A stretch of 64,000 nt of DNA, from NCBI GenBank assembly GCA_022592435.1, contig JABYQS010000112.1, positions 1-64,000 on the forward strand, written 5' to 3'. The DNA is from Cerioporus squamosus (taxonomy: Eukaryota; Basidiomycota; Agaricomycetes; Polyporales; Polyporaceae). Position 1 is the stretch's first letter. Every line of letters begins with the position of its first letter. Made by a program: the position numbers and the translations under genes. This document shows positions 22,891-33,588 of the stretch, in pieces. Under the pieces are notes generated by a model. The model did no database searches, had not been told where the DNA came from, and saw only the letters and a program-made list of their open reading frames with translations.

Positions 22891-23567
22891 ATGTCTTCTG
22901 CCAGGCTGGCTCTTTTCGCAGTGGTGGTTCTTGCCGCGCTGAATGCCTGTGTCGACCTGCTGCAACTACGAGCCACGCATCGCACAGCGATATCGCGCCC
23001 TCCACCACTCCACCGTTACAGTAAGAACTCCTCGCACACTTGGTAGTATGCCTGAACTGACGTGGTTCCTGCCCAGGTTTCATCGACGAGGACTATCCAC
23101 CTCGCATGCCCCTCCCGTCCGCACGCAGCGCCGTCAAGCTCACGCTCGAAGACAGCACCCGCTACTCGCTCTGGTCCCCCGAGACCTACGACGAGTGGCT
23201 CTGGACCGCGACCGTTGGAGACGGGAACGTCCACTACGGGCCCAGCCGCCGCCTCTTCGTCGTGTCCGTAACTCACCAGCTGCATTGCATGCGGTCGATA
23301 CGCGAGGCGCTGGATCAGGACACAGTGCCGCACGGCCACCAGGTCCCGCACCTCACACACTGCCTAAACTTCATCCGCATGTCGACGCTGTGCGCTGCGG
23401 ATACCACGCTGGAGCCCGCCGATGCGTTCGCGCGCAACCATACGCAGGATCGCGCGGGTGGGGAGCATGTGTGCATGGATTGGCCGGCGTTCTACGAGGA
23501 TATGAAGGAGAACTCCCTGCAGTGGGATGCGTTTAGGAATCAGTACTCGGAGGCGATGATTGTATAG
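22891..23567 (+). CDS. UstYa-like (DUF3328) oxidase-type protein, canonical motifs
   Basis: Exons 22891-23020 and 23077-23567 give 206 residues. The N-terminal anchor is ARLALFAVVVLAALNACV. The core has VTHQLHCMRSIREAL and VPHLTHCLNFIRMSTLCAADTTLEP, that is two complete HxxHC motifs (HQLHC and HLTHC), followed by HVCMDWPAFYEDM. In ustiloxin and cyclochlorotine pathways such proteins carry out oxidative steps on peptide substrates, and the HxxHC residues are thought to bind metal. Its partner at 19833 lies 2.4 kb away in the opposite orientation with degenerate motifs. The stop is only 57 bases from the stop of the convergent Rieske/DUF455 gene. No precursor-peptide gene with repeated cores was found nearby. 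Confidence 0.85.
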
Positions 23568-23624
23568 CACGTGGGGCAGATATGAGGCGGAGAGACGTAC
23601 CTATTGCCAAAATATGACCGAACA

Positions 23625-25480
23625 CTACCTGCCTGCACCTTCGTAGCCAACTGTCATATCTGCCTGCGTTCCCCTGCCCTGATCCCATTCCGACGGCATC
23701 TCCCCTCGGAGGTTCTCGTAGAAGTCTGGCGTGAGCCCCGCCTTCTCGCGGTCGAGCGCATTGAACGGTCCCTTGACGTCTCCTCTCCAGCCGCGCTTCA
23801 CCTCATCCCTAAACGTCTGCACCGGGTCGACTCCCTGCTTCGCGCACACCCAGGTGAACCACCGGTGTCCAGTGGTGACGTGTGTCACCTCGTCATGGTG
23901 GATCGTCTCGAGCACGCTGACACTCTCCGGGTCGCCTGCACGCCGAAACTTGTCGATCGTGCCTGGGTTGACGTCCAGCCCGCGTGCTTCGTGTACGAGA
24001 TGGATGATAGCGAGGCGCGCGCGCAGAGAGGTAAATGTGACCTGCGCAGACTCCCAGAGGCCCGCGTGCACGGAAAGGGAACCATAAGGCGTGGAGGGCG
24101 AGAGAGCCGCGAGGCGCGCTGTGAGAAGCGAGAAGTGCTTGGACTCGTCGAGTGCCATCTTCGTGAAGTCTGCGAAGAACGCAGGAGGAAGATCCGGATG
24201 TGAAGGACCATGTCGCGCGATGATGTCCCATCTATTGAGAATTAATGGGTTGAGACGAGCGATGGTTCTTGTAACGGGATATCACTCACGCAAGATCAAT
24301 GCTAGGAAAGACGCTTCAGAGGAGCATGCAGAAGAAAAGTGGAGAAGCACGTACGCCCACTGCTCAATGTTCGCCAATGCATGCAGCATTACAGCCCTAT
24401 TCTTCCTTCTAGCGATCTTGCCAGGATCGACCGTATTTCGCGCATACATTTCCTCACGCGGCGGTACATCCGGAGGCCTAGGTGCCTTTGACGAGCGGTG
24501 ACCAATCGACTTCAGCTGGCCAGTACGGAAGAGATGCACGGCGTGCCTGGTACGTTGCACCTGCATTAGCGTGAGCCTACCCGACTGCGCACATATGGGG
24601 ATATGCGCACCTTCAGCATGGGATTGGCGGTGTTGAGGATGAGCACAGCCCATTGTATCAGCGTGCTGGGTGGGTTTTCGTTCGGTACGAGTGGTTCTGA
24701 TTCCTTCGGGGCAGGGGAGGGGACAGAGAGGTGGGAGAGGTCAGGTGGAGGTGGCGGCGGGTCCGCGAACTCTGTTTCGTGGGTCGGAAAAAGCACGAGT
24801 CTATAATGAAAGCGTACATACCTTCGGATACTGGCCTGAATTCTACCAGTCGCCAACTGCTTCCTCCCTCTGGTGTCTCCACCCATATGTGCTCCTCTCC
24901 GTCCTCAGCATGGCGAATGTCCGTGGCATACGTGCACGCTTTCAGCCCTGTCTCGCTATGACCGGTCTTCAAGTCGAAGTCATATCTACGTCAGGGGGGT
25001 AAGCCAGACGACAGCAGAGGAGATCTAGTGGTACGCACCTATGCCACGGACACACTGCAACGATCCCCGTATCGCACTCCTCTATCTCCGCATGAGACAT
25101 GTCCGCCCCAAGGTGAGGGCAATTCGCCTCCATCACGTAGATCTGGTCTTTCAAATTTTGCGATGACGTCCCATCGTTTTCTGTGCCGCTTTCGGGCAGT
25201 TGGCCGGGGGTGAGGCGGAAGAGGATGAGCGAGTGGTAGTTGCCTTCTTGCGACCGGAGGGTCAGAAAGAACCGCGAGTGGGTTGCGAGCTTCTCCAGCG
25301 GTGAGATCCTGAGAAGACTCACTCAGGATATACTCCCTCCGTTCATGTGTTGGCCACTTGCCTCAACCATCCCTCATCGCTGCCGTCCGAAACAGGGGAA
25401 ACTGCTCCAGCTACTCTCGAGGCGGGGGCTTGTGGGTCTTCCTTAGAGCCCACGGAGGGAGAAGTCGCTTGGGTTGTCAT
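23625..25480 (-). CDS. Rieske [2Fe-2S] and ferritin-like DUF455 fusion protein
   Basis: Seven or so exons. The start (25480) reads MTTQATSPSVGSKED; the first intron acceptor is ambiguous. The Rieske domain has CPHLG and, 18 residues later, CPWHRYDF, the complete C-x-H...C-x2-H cluster ligand set, interrupted by an intron after CPWH. A Pro-rich linker (ADPPPPPPDLSHL) leads to DUF455, with LILNTANPMLKVQRT, ALANIEQWAIDLAWD, DESKHF, HEARGLDV and HDEVTHV. E (IEQ), ExxH (ESKH), E (HEA) and ExxH (EVTH) form a full ferritin-type di-metal site. A 12-base microexon codes for IDLA between two introns. The last exon is 24231-23625. The chemistry is unknown; an oxygenase with built-in electron transfer is my inference. 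The gene converges on a UstYa-like gene. Confidence 0.85.
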
Positions 25481-26090
25481 TTCACAAGTAAACGGCGATG
25501 TACGTCTTGGTTTTTGTACGCGAATGGCAGAAGGCTGGCGCAAATCTCAGCTATGGACGTCACCTCGGAGGCCAGCCTGGTTAACACACCTCGCTGAGGA
25601 GCCTGCCAGTGAGAGTTCTGTGTCGTAGATGAACCCTGCCTGAAACGCGATGGAGGCGGCACAAGTAGCGAAGGGACATGCGAAGGCAGCTTCGCCGTTG
25701 AACGTTGTGGAAAGAGACGAAGGGCAGGTCGGCGGGCGCGACCCGGTCTCGCTGCAGTCGCAGCACACGTGACAGACGCGACGCGCACATACAATGATCA
25801 TATCGTGTTGTGTCGCGATGTAAGTATGTGGCAGGCCAGCATCGCTGGCAGGAGATGCTATTGCAATATACAAGTCTAGTGGTACGTGAGACAAGACCGG
25901 CTTCGCAGAAGTACATGAGGGTGTGGATACATAAGTTACAACGAGCTCGAAAGCGCGGATAACACGAAGGAGCGGGTGAGGGAAAAGAAAGTAGGAAAAC
26001 AATATCATCGTACATGTCGAGGTCATTCAAGAGCAGAGAGTCCCATGTATGCATCTGCCGTAGCGCGAGAGCCTCAGACGTACCATCCTC
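25481..26090. other. Intergenic, nothing recognised
   Basis: Upstream of the Rieske/DUF455 gene and downstream of the lectin-like gene. Open minus-strand frames of about 105-160 codons lack motifs and splice logic. Confidence 0.4.
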
Positions 26091-27565
26091 TCACCGGTAA
26101 GCGACGCTCCTGCGCTGCGGCTGCGCCTGGCGCAACAGCGACTTCGGGGTGCGCGTCACCTCCGTCACCGTCGTGATCACCGTCGTCGTCGTCGTGCGCG
26201 TCGTCGTCACATGGTTCTCCTCCTCCGCGATCGTGATGGTCTCCGTCGTCGCGGGCGGGGACACCGCGCGCGCACTCGTGCTGTGCGCGTCAGTGAGAGC
26301 CTTGTGGTCCTTCTCCGACTCGGACGCGGCCGCGCAGCGGGTGTAGTGCCAGAGCTGGCACGGCTCTTCGCGCCTGTGCGCGAGCTGGATCTGCGAAGGA
26401 AGGGAGGTCGGGCGGTGAGCTCGGCACGGCGCTGCAGGAGATGGAGACGTGCCAGTGACGCGCTTACCTTAGTACCAGCCGCGCTGTTGCCCCAGTCCGC
26501 CAGGTCGAAGGAGAACTCGGAGTTCGGCCAAGATATCCTTTAGAGTGATCAAGTCAGCCATCTCATACGCTGGTACGCAAGCTCAAGGACGCACCTGATC
26601 CCATCCTCCGTCGGCTCCACATTCCAAGCCACAGGGTACGGGCTCGCGACGATCGTCGCTCCGTGCTTGACGCTCCCGTCCGTGGTGAGGTACAGCGAAT
26701 GCCCCTCGGACGACCGCCGCACGCAGCGGATGATGTACCCGTGCCCCGTCGGAATGAACTCCCATTGCTGGTTCGGCCCGCCGTGCATCGGGTACCCGAT
26801 GATCGTCTTGTTGTCCGCTCCGGACAGGTCCACCGCCGTGCCACCGCGCGCGTTCAGTAGGACATACGTCCCCGGGGCCCACACAGGAGGGGTGCTGGCA
26901 CGGGGGGAGATGGCGACGGCGGTTGCGTCGCTCGCTTCGGGGGCGTGCTGCGAGGGGACGGAGCCAAGGTCGAGGGGGGTGAGACTCTCCTCCGTCTTGA
27001 GTTCGACTCGGGGTGTCCGCGTGGCGTCGGCAGGTTCGGCGGTGGTAGGCTGATCCTGGTTCGTCTGCGGTTCTTCGAACTCGAACGAGCCCAGCACGGT
27101 AGGAATGCCGGCCTCGAGGTCGCCCTCCTTCGCTTCCGTCACGTCGCTCTCCGCAGGGTTAGAGTTGAGCACGTGTGGAACGTCCTGCGTGTCGTACCCC
27201 TGCACCTGGGGAGTGTCGGGCTCGGGCGAACGCTGGTCCCCGCTCTTCTCCACGGTGGATTCGGGAGCAGGAGTGGGAGTAGGAGGCTCGGCACCAGGCA
27301 TCGCACGACTGCGAACGGAGTCGCGGTCGCTTGTCGACGCGCGTGCGGCCTCGGACTTCTGCTTTGGGGCGCCGTTCATGTCGCTCGGTGCGTTACCCAT
27401 CTTGTCCTCGGTGTCCTTGTCGGTGCTGGAGCGGGGAGTGGTAGAGTCGACGGTCTTGCGGTGGAAGAGTCCTTTGATCGTCTGGGTGGTGGTCGCAGGG
27501 GCGGCAGCGGACTTGACTGGTGTTGTACCGCGTCGGCGGATGCTGAGACTATGGAGGGTGGGCAT
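26091..27565 (-). CDS. Ricin-B-lectin-like (beta-trefoil) protein
   Basis: Exons 27565-26595, 26537-26468 and 26390-26091 give 446 residues in phase. Residues 1-230 are disordered and Ser/Thr/Pro/Glu-rich, with no signal peptide. The domain at about 230-385 reads APGTYVLLNARGGTAVDLSG, GGPNQQWEFIPTGHGY, GHSLYLTT, then across introns WPNSEFSFDLADWG and PCQLWHYTRC. The QxW signatures (QQW, QLW) and the trefoil spacing place it in the ricin B-lectin superfamily common in basidiomycetes. The C-terminal 60 residues contain a Thr/Val run (TTTRTTTTTVITTVTEVT). It is probably cytosolic. Sugar binding is not proven, since only one to two trefoil lobes are recognisable. There is no toxin catalytic chain. 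Confidence 0.8.
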
Positions 27566-28039
27566 CTCGAAGTGAGGGAGAGGACGAGGAGTTTAACAGC
27601 AGAGAGAGTTGATAGGGGACGGAGTCCGTGTGGCAGAGGGTGTGCGGCGGACGCCTGCTACATGCGTGGTTGCGTAGCTGTATGCTCGAGGGTCGAGGTC
27701 TTATGTCGAAAGGTTCGGAGCAGGTTGGAGAAGCAGTGCGATATCTTGCGCAGTTGGGGCCTTACTACGCATGTGAATGGCTGCCTTTACGTACTCAAAT
27801 TGAAGATTGCAACGCATCCTTGCGTGGAACGAGGCTTCCAGACGATCTACACGCACGCAGGCCTACACGTGGATCGTGGCTGCTGCATAGCTGTGCAGAA
27901 CGTGTCGAAGATGCCTGTGCTGCTGGGGCCCGCACGAGGTGAGGGAGATGTTGCAGAACAGATAATAACGCACGAATGAGGTACAACACTATAACCAGAG
28001 CAATACAATAGGGAGATCTTGCACGCCGCCGAGTACAGA
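27566..28039. other. Intergenic, nothing recognised
   Basis: Between the lectin-like gene and SUMO. A plus-strand frame running through 26945-27979 is the antisense shadow of the lectin-like gene continued by chance. Confidence 0.45.
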
Positions 28040-28817
28040 CTACAGGATCCGGGCGCCACCAAGCTGGAGGAGTTTTCGCGTCAGACCTCGCATGGTATGA
28101 TGAGAGGGTACACACCTGTTGTAGGTGCGCATCAATGGTATCTCCATCCTCCATGTTGTGCTGTTGAATCATCCAGTCAGCCTGAGCGGCGCAGCACACA
28201 GTCCACGCGAGGAGCGCACCTCTGCCGGGGTCTCTTCAGGTCGTAGCCGTACGCCACTGAACGTGAACTTGAACGTTCCTGCCCGCAAGCGTCGGATATG
28301 AGTTTGACTACACGGATATAGAGTAGAAGGCTGATCTAACCGGGTTCCTTCTGGAAACGTTTCTGCGGACAGGCGAGATGAGAAGTGCGCACAAGCCGGA
28401 GACGAAGTACTACTCACCTCTGCGGCCTCGAAAAGCTTCTTGAATGGCATTCCGGGCTTAACTTTGACTGTACATGCTACGCATGAGGAGCGTTAGTCCT
28501 GCTCTCGTACGCTTCTCGCCATCGGAGACAATGCCGCAGTACGTCCAGGTAGGTACTGGTATATCCTCGTGCAGCGCGTAGATCTGCCTCTCATCTCGAC
28601 GACCCCGCCCGCAACAGCATATGGAGCACTGCCATTATCTCCTGCGACCTGATCGACTCGGACGACACGGATGCATCCGTTCCCCGCCTCATGCCACACG
28701 CGCTGAGGCGCGTCCTTGGACCGCGTCTCGCGAAACATGCCACTCACTTTGTCCCTCAAAGTCGACTACGAGGTTGATCTTGGGTTTGACGTCTTCTTGC
28801 TGCTGTTCTTCCGTCAT
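28040..28817 (-). CDS. SMT3: SUMO (Smt3) precursor
   Basis: Six small exons splice in phase to a 92-residue protein: MTEEQQQEDVKPKINLVVDF, EGQTCTVKVKPGMPFKKLFE, AAEKRFQKEPGTFKFTFSG, VRLRPEETPAEHNMEDGD, TIDAHLQQLGGARIL. VKPKINL, the ubiquitin-like fold core GTFKFTFSG and the ending DTIDAHLQQLGG are diagnostic of SUMO. The mature protein ends at Gly-Gly, and the four-residue ARIL tail would be removed by a Ulp1-type protease before conjugation to lysines through E1 Aos1-Uba2 and E2 Ubc9. The N-terminus has no clear PsiKxE site for chains. The gene is divergent from ATG22 with 238 bases between start codons. The first intron (about 280 bases) is long for this window; its acceptor was chosen by phase. 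Confidence 0.9.
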
Positions 28818-29055
28818 GATGTGCGCGTATGTCGGGAGGTTGTCGAGGAGGGGTGCGGCAGAAAGGTGGATAGGAGAAAGAACGCGGTCGACGCGTGAAA
28901 GGCGCGCGAGGGCGCGCGCTTGTGGGCTTACCGACGGCGCTTCTTGAAATGCAGTTCACTGCCAACCACCAGCATAATGTCTTGAACAGTTGCGAATCTA
29001 CCTGTATGCGTATTCTGCTACCTCTACTGTGCACCCCAACGGCTCAGGAAACATC

Positions 29056-32000
29056 ATGTCCGACACCAGCCTTGACTACGGGCATGCCGACCTGCCCAAG
29101 TTCGACAAACGGAAGTACCATAGGCATCTGAGGGGATGGTTCAGCTACGCGTTCGCCAGGTGGGTGGGCCGTATATCAGGCCTTCAGGACCCACAATAAC
29201 ATGTAACCGGGTGCATAAGCGAAGTGTTCGTGATCGTCTCCTTGACCCTATTCCTGCCCATTTGTCTCGAGCAGTTCGCTCGGTGAGTCGCCCATCTCGT
29301 CATACATATGAGACAACCGTGCTCACGAATATCCAGTGACAATGGCTATCTGCTTCCAGGCAAGACTCAGCCGTGTAATTTGGCCGTCATATCGCCCGCG
29401 GCCGACGGTTCGGAAGGCGACGCGCGCTGCGTAGTGAAGCTTGGATGGCTATGGATAGACAGTGCAAGTTTCAGGTACGTTGCACTCTTCCCAGACCCTC
29501 CCCTCGATGTACAGGACAACTGTCGGTACCGCTCTATCATCACTCCCGCGGCCCCGACGCCAGGCACCTCCCCTGTGATAAGGGATGTCCATGACACGCA
29601 CAAGCTCTTCCTGGGGAGGTGGATGGGGCTTTACTTGCAATGTCGCTGTGCATAACCTTGCAATGTCGCTCTGCATGACTTGTGAGGGATGTGGGACGCA
29701 AAGCTTCATGGCGACAAGAGACGCCTCGCGTTCGCTTCGGCCGGCCGATGCAATGACGGGTAGCTCGCCCGGTTCGCCTGGTGAAAGCTCCAGATGACAT
29801 GAGCGAGCCTGTGGGCCACCTGTTGGCTGTGGACAGACAGGCATGGATCTTCCGCGACATCGGCCGGGTACAGGCGGGGCTTGGAGGAGTCCGGTGTTGC
29901 GGCGGATCCAAGCAGATGTCGCAAGAAGATGTCGCGCCAACATCACAATCCCTGAGGCCACAAAACTTGCAAGGTGTGGACTCCGGCCTTGCCCTGCGTC
30001 TGTGGCAAGCCAGCGGCTTGCAGCAGACGCACTCCTCCCTCCGAGTCTCGCTACATGTCAGAACTTACATGTGATAGGTCGCAGGAGGTCATCGGCGGTC
30101 GGAGAGTCGTTTCATAATGAGAGGCAACACTTAGTAGTAAGCTGTGGCTCAGAGAGGGCGATGTTGCAATTCGTTCGGAAAGCCGTTCTTTGTCTTGTCT
30201 GAGTCTGGCAGGGTCGCGGACCAGAATTAGCAAGACTCCTGTCAATTCTTTGGCAGCAAAGGCCCAGTGGCTCATAGCCAAACAGAACTAAAGGTGATGG
30301 GCAGTTTCTTACAAGATGAGAGTGATAAGGAGGTGTCGGGAGAGGTTCTGGTTCTGGCGCAGGAGATGCTCTCGAGGCAGCTCCGTCGGACTTGGCTCTT
30401 CCTGAGTGGGTACCGGAGATTGCGGTGCCGTTTGCAGCTCCTAAGAGGATTCGGGAGACGACATATTCTGTGACGCGTCCGGCTCTACTGGAGGAACCTG
30501 AGATTGCTCGGCGGGCGGAGCGGGACCTGTCTCGTCAACCTCCATGAGAACGTCGGGCTGAGAGCTCTCGGCGTGACGCGGCCTTTCCTCCTCTTCGCGC
30601 GCCTCAGTGGGAGGAGAGGCGGGAGGCTCGGACTTCAGCGAGTCCAAGACTACATGGGGCGCGGGTTCCGAGCGACTTCTGGCGCGAGTTGATTGTATGC
30701 GCTTCAGATGGCGCATATACCTGCATACTTTCGCAAACCGCGAAGATTCAGGCCCTTTCGTATACATGGATTGCGCTTGTTAGTTGCCTGCTTGCTCACG
30801 CGCGTTGTGTCAGTTTGTACGTCTATTCGACGTCGGTGGCCTTGCAAGCTTTGACGGTCATCTCTATGGGCGGGATAGCAGATCATCGTGAGTCTTTGAA
30901 CCCAATATACGACTCGTCCTCATTGATATGGACGAATGATGCCGTTGTAGCACCACATCGGAAACTGCTGTTGCTCACGTTCGCCGCTCTCGGATCCTTC
31001 TCCGCCATCCTCTTCCTCCTGCTTCCCTCATCCTCGCCAGTATGGCCTCTGGTTGCTCCACTAGCCATCTTCGCCAACGTTGGATTCGGCGCGTCCATCG
31101 TTGCTCTCAACGCGTACATCCCAACTCTGGCGCACAGCTCACAAGAGGTCGTCACCGCCCGTGCTGAACTCGTCCAACTCCAGCGCGCCCACCCTTCCCA
31201 GCCTACGGATGAGCATGCGGACGGCGAGGCTGCTAGCGATGCCGACGCACCCCTTCTCGGCAGGCCAGAGGCGCACGAGTCGGACCCCGCTGTGAACGCA
31301 GCAAAGGAGAAGCACGACAAGCTGCTCTCCGCGACCACCTCGCGCATATCCTCACAGGGTATCGCGCTGGGGTACGCCGCGGGCATCGTCATGCTGCTCC
31401 TCGCACTCATCCCTGTGCGCGCTATGAAAGGCTCTACCGACGCCCTCCGCCTGGCTGTTGGGCTGAGCGGTATCTGGTGGGCCCTCTTCTCCCTTCCTGC
31501 TGCCGCCTGGCTCCCCGGCGCGTCAGCAATGACCCACGCTGGCGCAGTCGCTCTCGAAGACGGCGAAGTTGCCCTACCACAGGAGGACGAGACCAACTGG
31601 AGCATGATGCGGGAGATCGTCCGCGCCTGGAAGAGGCTCGGACAGATGCTCCGGTGGCGCGAGATCAAGCGGCTCCGGAACACGTTCATCTACCTCGCGG
31701 CGTGGTTCCTGCTCTCGGATGGCTTCACGACCATCACGTCGACCGCGCTGCTCTTCGCGAAGACGACGCTGCATATGCCGGCGTCCTCGCTCATCGTCAT
31801 CGGCGCTCTCACCCCTACCGCAGGCATCCTCGGGTCCCTCGCTTGGCCGGCCATCCAGAGGAGGTTGGGATGGTCGAACCTGCAAGTGCTCGTTGTGCTC
31901 GTGGTGATGGCCTCCGCTATACCCGCATATGGCTGTCTTGGGTTCCTGCCGGTCTTCCAGAGGTCGAGCGTGAAGTTTGGCGGGCTGACGACTCCGGGCG

Positions 32001-32423
32001 AGATGTATGTGCTTGCGGTGTACTTTGTGAGTCATGAGGCACGCTGTCATCGGAGACGATATCTCACGGCGCACGCTAGGGCTCCGTCTACGGCGCATTC
32101 CAAGGGTATGCGCGAGCGTTCTACGCCGAGTTCATCCCGCCTGGAGAGGAGGCGCGGTGGTACGGACTGTTCTCGATCACTGACAAGGCAAGCCTCCTGT
32201 AGAGTTGTCACCAGCACAATATCGCTAACACTATCCGTGATCACAGTCCAGCTCGTTCGTGGGTCCGCTCATTGTGGGGCTCATCGCGGACACGACCGGG
32301 AACATCAGATACGCCTTCTTCTTCCTGGTCGTCATGATCTGGTCTGCGGTGCCGATCCTCATGGCCGTCGACGTCGAACGCGGGCGCGACGACGCGCGGC
32401 ACTACACTGCGGGTCGAGCATGA
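29056..32423 (+). CDS. ATG22: ATG22 vacuolar amino-acid efflux permease
   Basis: Starts MSDTSLDYGHADLPKF with RGWFSYAFASEVFVIVSL, the invariant N-terminus of Atg22 (an MFS-related permease exporting amino acids from the vacuole after autophagy). Exons continue through LPICLEQFARDNGYLLPG, VVKLGWLWIDSASFSLYVYS, TVISMGGIADHPPHRK, LLTFAALGSFSAILFLLLP, NAYIPTLAHSS, SGIWWALFSLPA and EFIPPGEEARWYGLFSITDK to SSSFVGPLIVGLIADTTG and a C-terminus ending HYTAGRA at TGA 32421-32423. About 11-12 membrane segments are visible. The splice between SASF and SLYVY spans 29475-30813, 1,339 bases, against about 60 elsewhere. The last intron (32188-32246) is GC-AG rather than GT-AG. The open frame is intact. Confidence 0.9.
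29475..30813 (+). other. 1.34 kb intron of ATG22 with inserted sequence
   Basis: The donor GTACGT follows codon bases TTC-AG, and the acceptor CAG precedes T-TTG-TAC, so splicing restores SASFSLYVYS exactly. The intron is about 20 times the usual size here. It contains a direct repeat of about 20 bases (TTGCAATGTCGCTxTGCATxA, 29636-29678), and on the minus strand at 30441-30767 a 108-codon Pro/Glu/Ser-rich frame with protein-like composition. No terminal inverted repeat or target-site duplication was found by eye. Confidence 0.75.
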
Positions 32424-32622
32424 TGCTAGCCCTTGACCTCGGAGCAACACTACTTTCCTACTATACGGTTTGTGAATCTATCATTGCTTTTCTTCCTTTG
32501 TATACTCGTCGCAATGCTGTTTTGAACGTATCCAATGACATTCCGCCTTCACTGCATCAGGTCTTAGTCTCATACCGAGACCCTCCATGTGTCACGATCA
32601 GTGCGAGGGGTTTGTTCCGAAC

Positions 32623-33160
32623 CTACATCAGATCGTTCGACGTCAGCCTTTGGAGAGATCCCAAGATGAGTGTCCGTACCTTCTTTACGCTCACCTCCGT
32701 TCCCACCCATATCTTCTCAGGTCTCTCTCCGTCGCTCGCATTCAGCTCGCGGTCCTTGTACACATGGACCCGATCCCAGACCGAGCCATCCGCCTTCTCA
32801 TGGCGGATGACCCGGCCTTGGCCGTCCCGATACGCAACCGTCAACCACTCGCCTGACTTCCCGTTCTCGTCGTGGCGGTGGTATCCTCCACTGTTGGAGG
32901 CACTCTGCAGTTCAGTGGCTGTGGAAGGGGCACAGATGGGACGGGCGCACGTACCTGATCTCCACGTTGCACGCGCCCTGCCGTTTGAACCCGAGATGCT
33001 TCCGCTCTTCGAGCGCACGGAGGATAATTTGCTTTCGCATGCGCTCGTTGGCCGAGTAGAGCGTGTCGGGTACGAGCGCGACGGACCAGGAGGATGCAGC
33101 TCGACGTGAGCCGCCACGTCCTGACGCTATCAAGGTAGGCACGAGCCTACGGGTTAGCAT
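32623..33160 (-). CDS. Small hypothetical protein with mitochondrial-type presequence
   Basis: Two exons give about 160 residues. It starts MLTRRLVPTLIASGRGGSRR, an Arg/Ser-rich amphipathic leader with no acidic residue, then SSWSVALVPDTLYSANERM and RALEERKHLGFKRQGACNVEI. After an intron beginning GTACGTG at about 32954 it continues SASNSGGYHRHDENGKSGEW, LTVAYRDGQGRVIRHEKADG and SVWDRVHVYKDRELN to a stop at 32623. The acceptor is inferred from phase. No known family is recognised. The leader suggests import into mitochondria (inference). It is convergent with ATG22, 199 bases apart. Confidence 0.6.
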
Positions 33161-33588
33161 TGTGGTAGATGTTGGGTCGCGGGTGGTCAGTTGTAAGTTG
33201 AGGTTTGTTGTGCCGCGCGCAAGTTGCAGGGCGGCGTTGCATATAAAGCTTGTGAGCGGGCCCCAGGAGCGTATGGCGGTTAGACTCCAGTTGACATCTC
33301 CAAAGATGAGGTCAGACTCTGCTCCTTCTGCTGCTGCATGGCTGAGGATGGTCAGCGGGAGTGAGTCCATCGATTCCAACTTTAACCTTCCGAACTTGCA
33401 CTACCGCAGCACACTCGCGCATGGGTTATGGCGTGGCTTCGGTGACAATCTGCTCCAACCCCAGAGAACCCTGAAGCCAGTCCATCTGGTGGCCAACGTG
33501 TCCAGTGAGGATGCAGTCAGGGATTGTACGCTTCAATGCACATTCCAGCGGCGAGTTCTTAGTTATACATGTCACAGTCTCGTCTACA

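Noticed and set aside
26945..27979. 344-codon plus-strand frame
   Set aside because: Antisense of the lectin-like gene; the minus strand carries beta-trefoil motifs and splices in phase.
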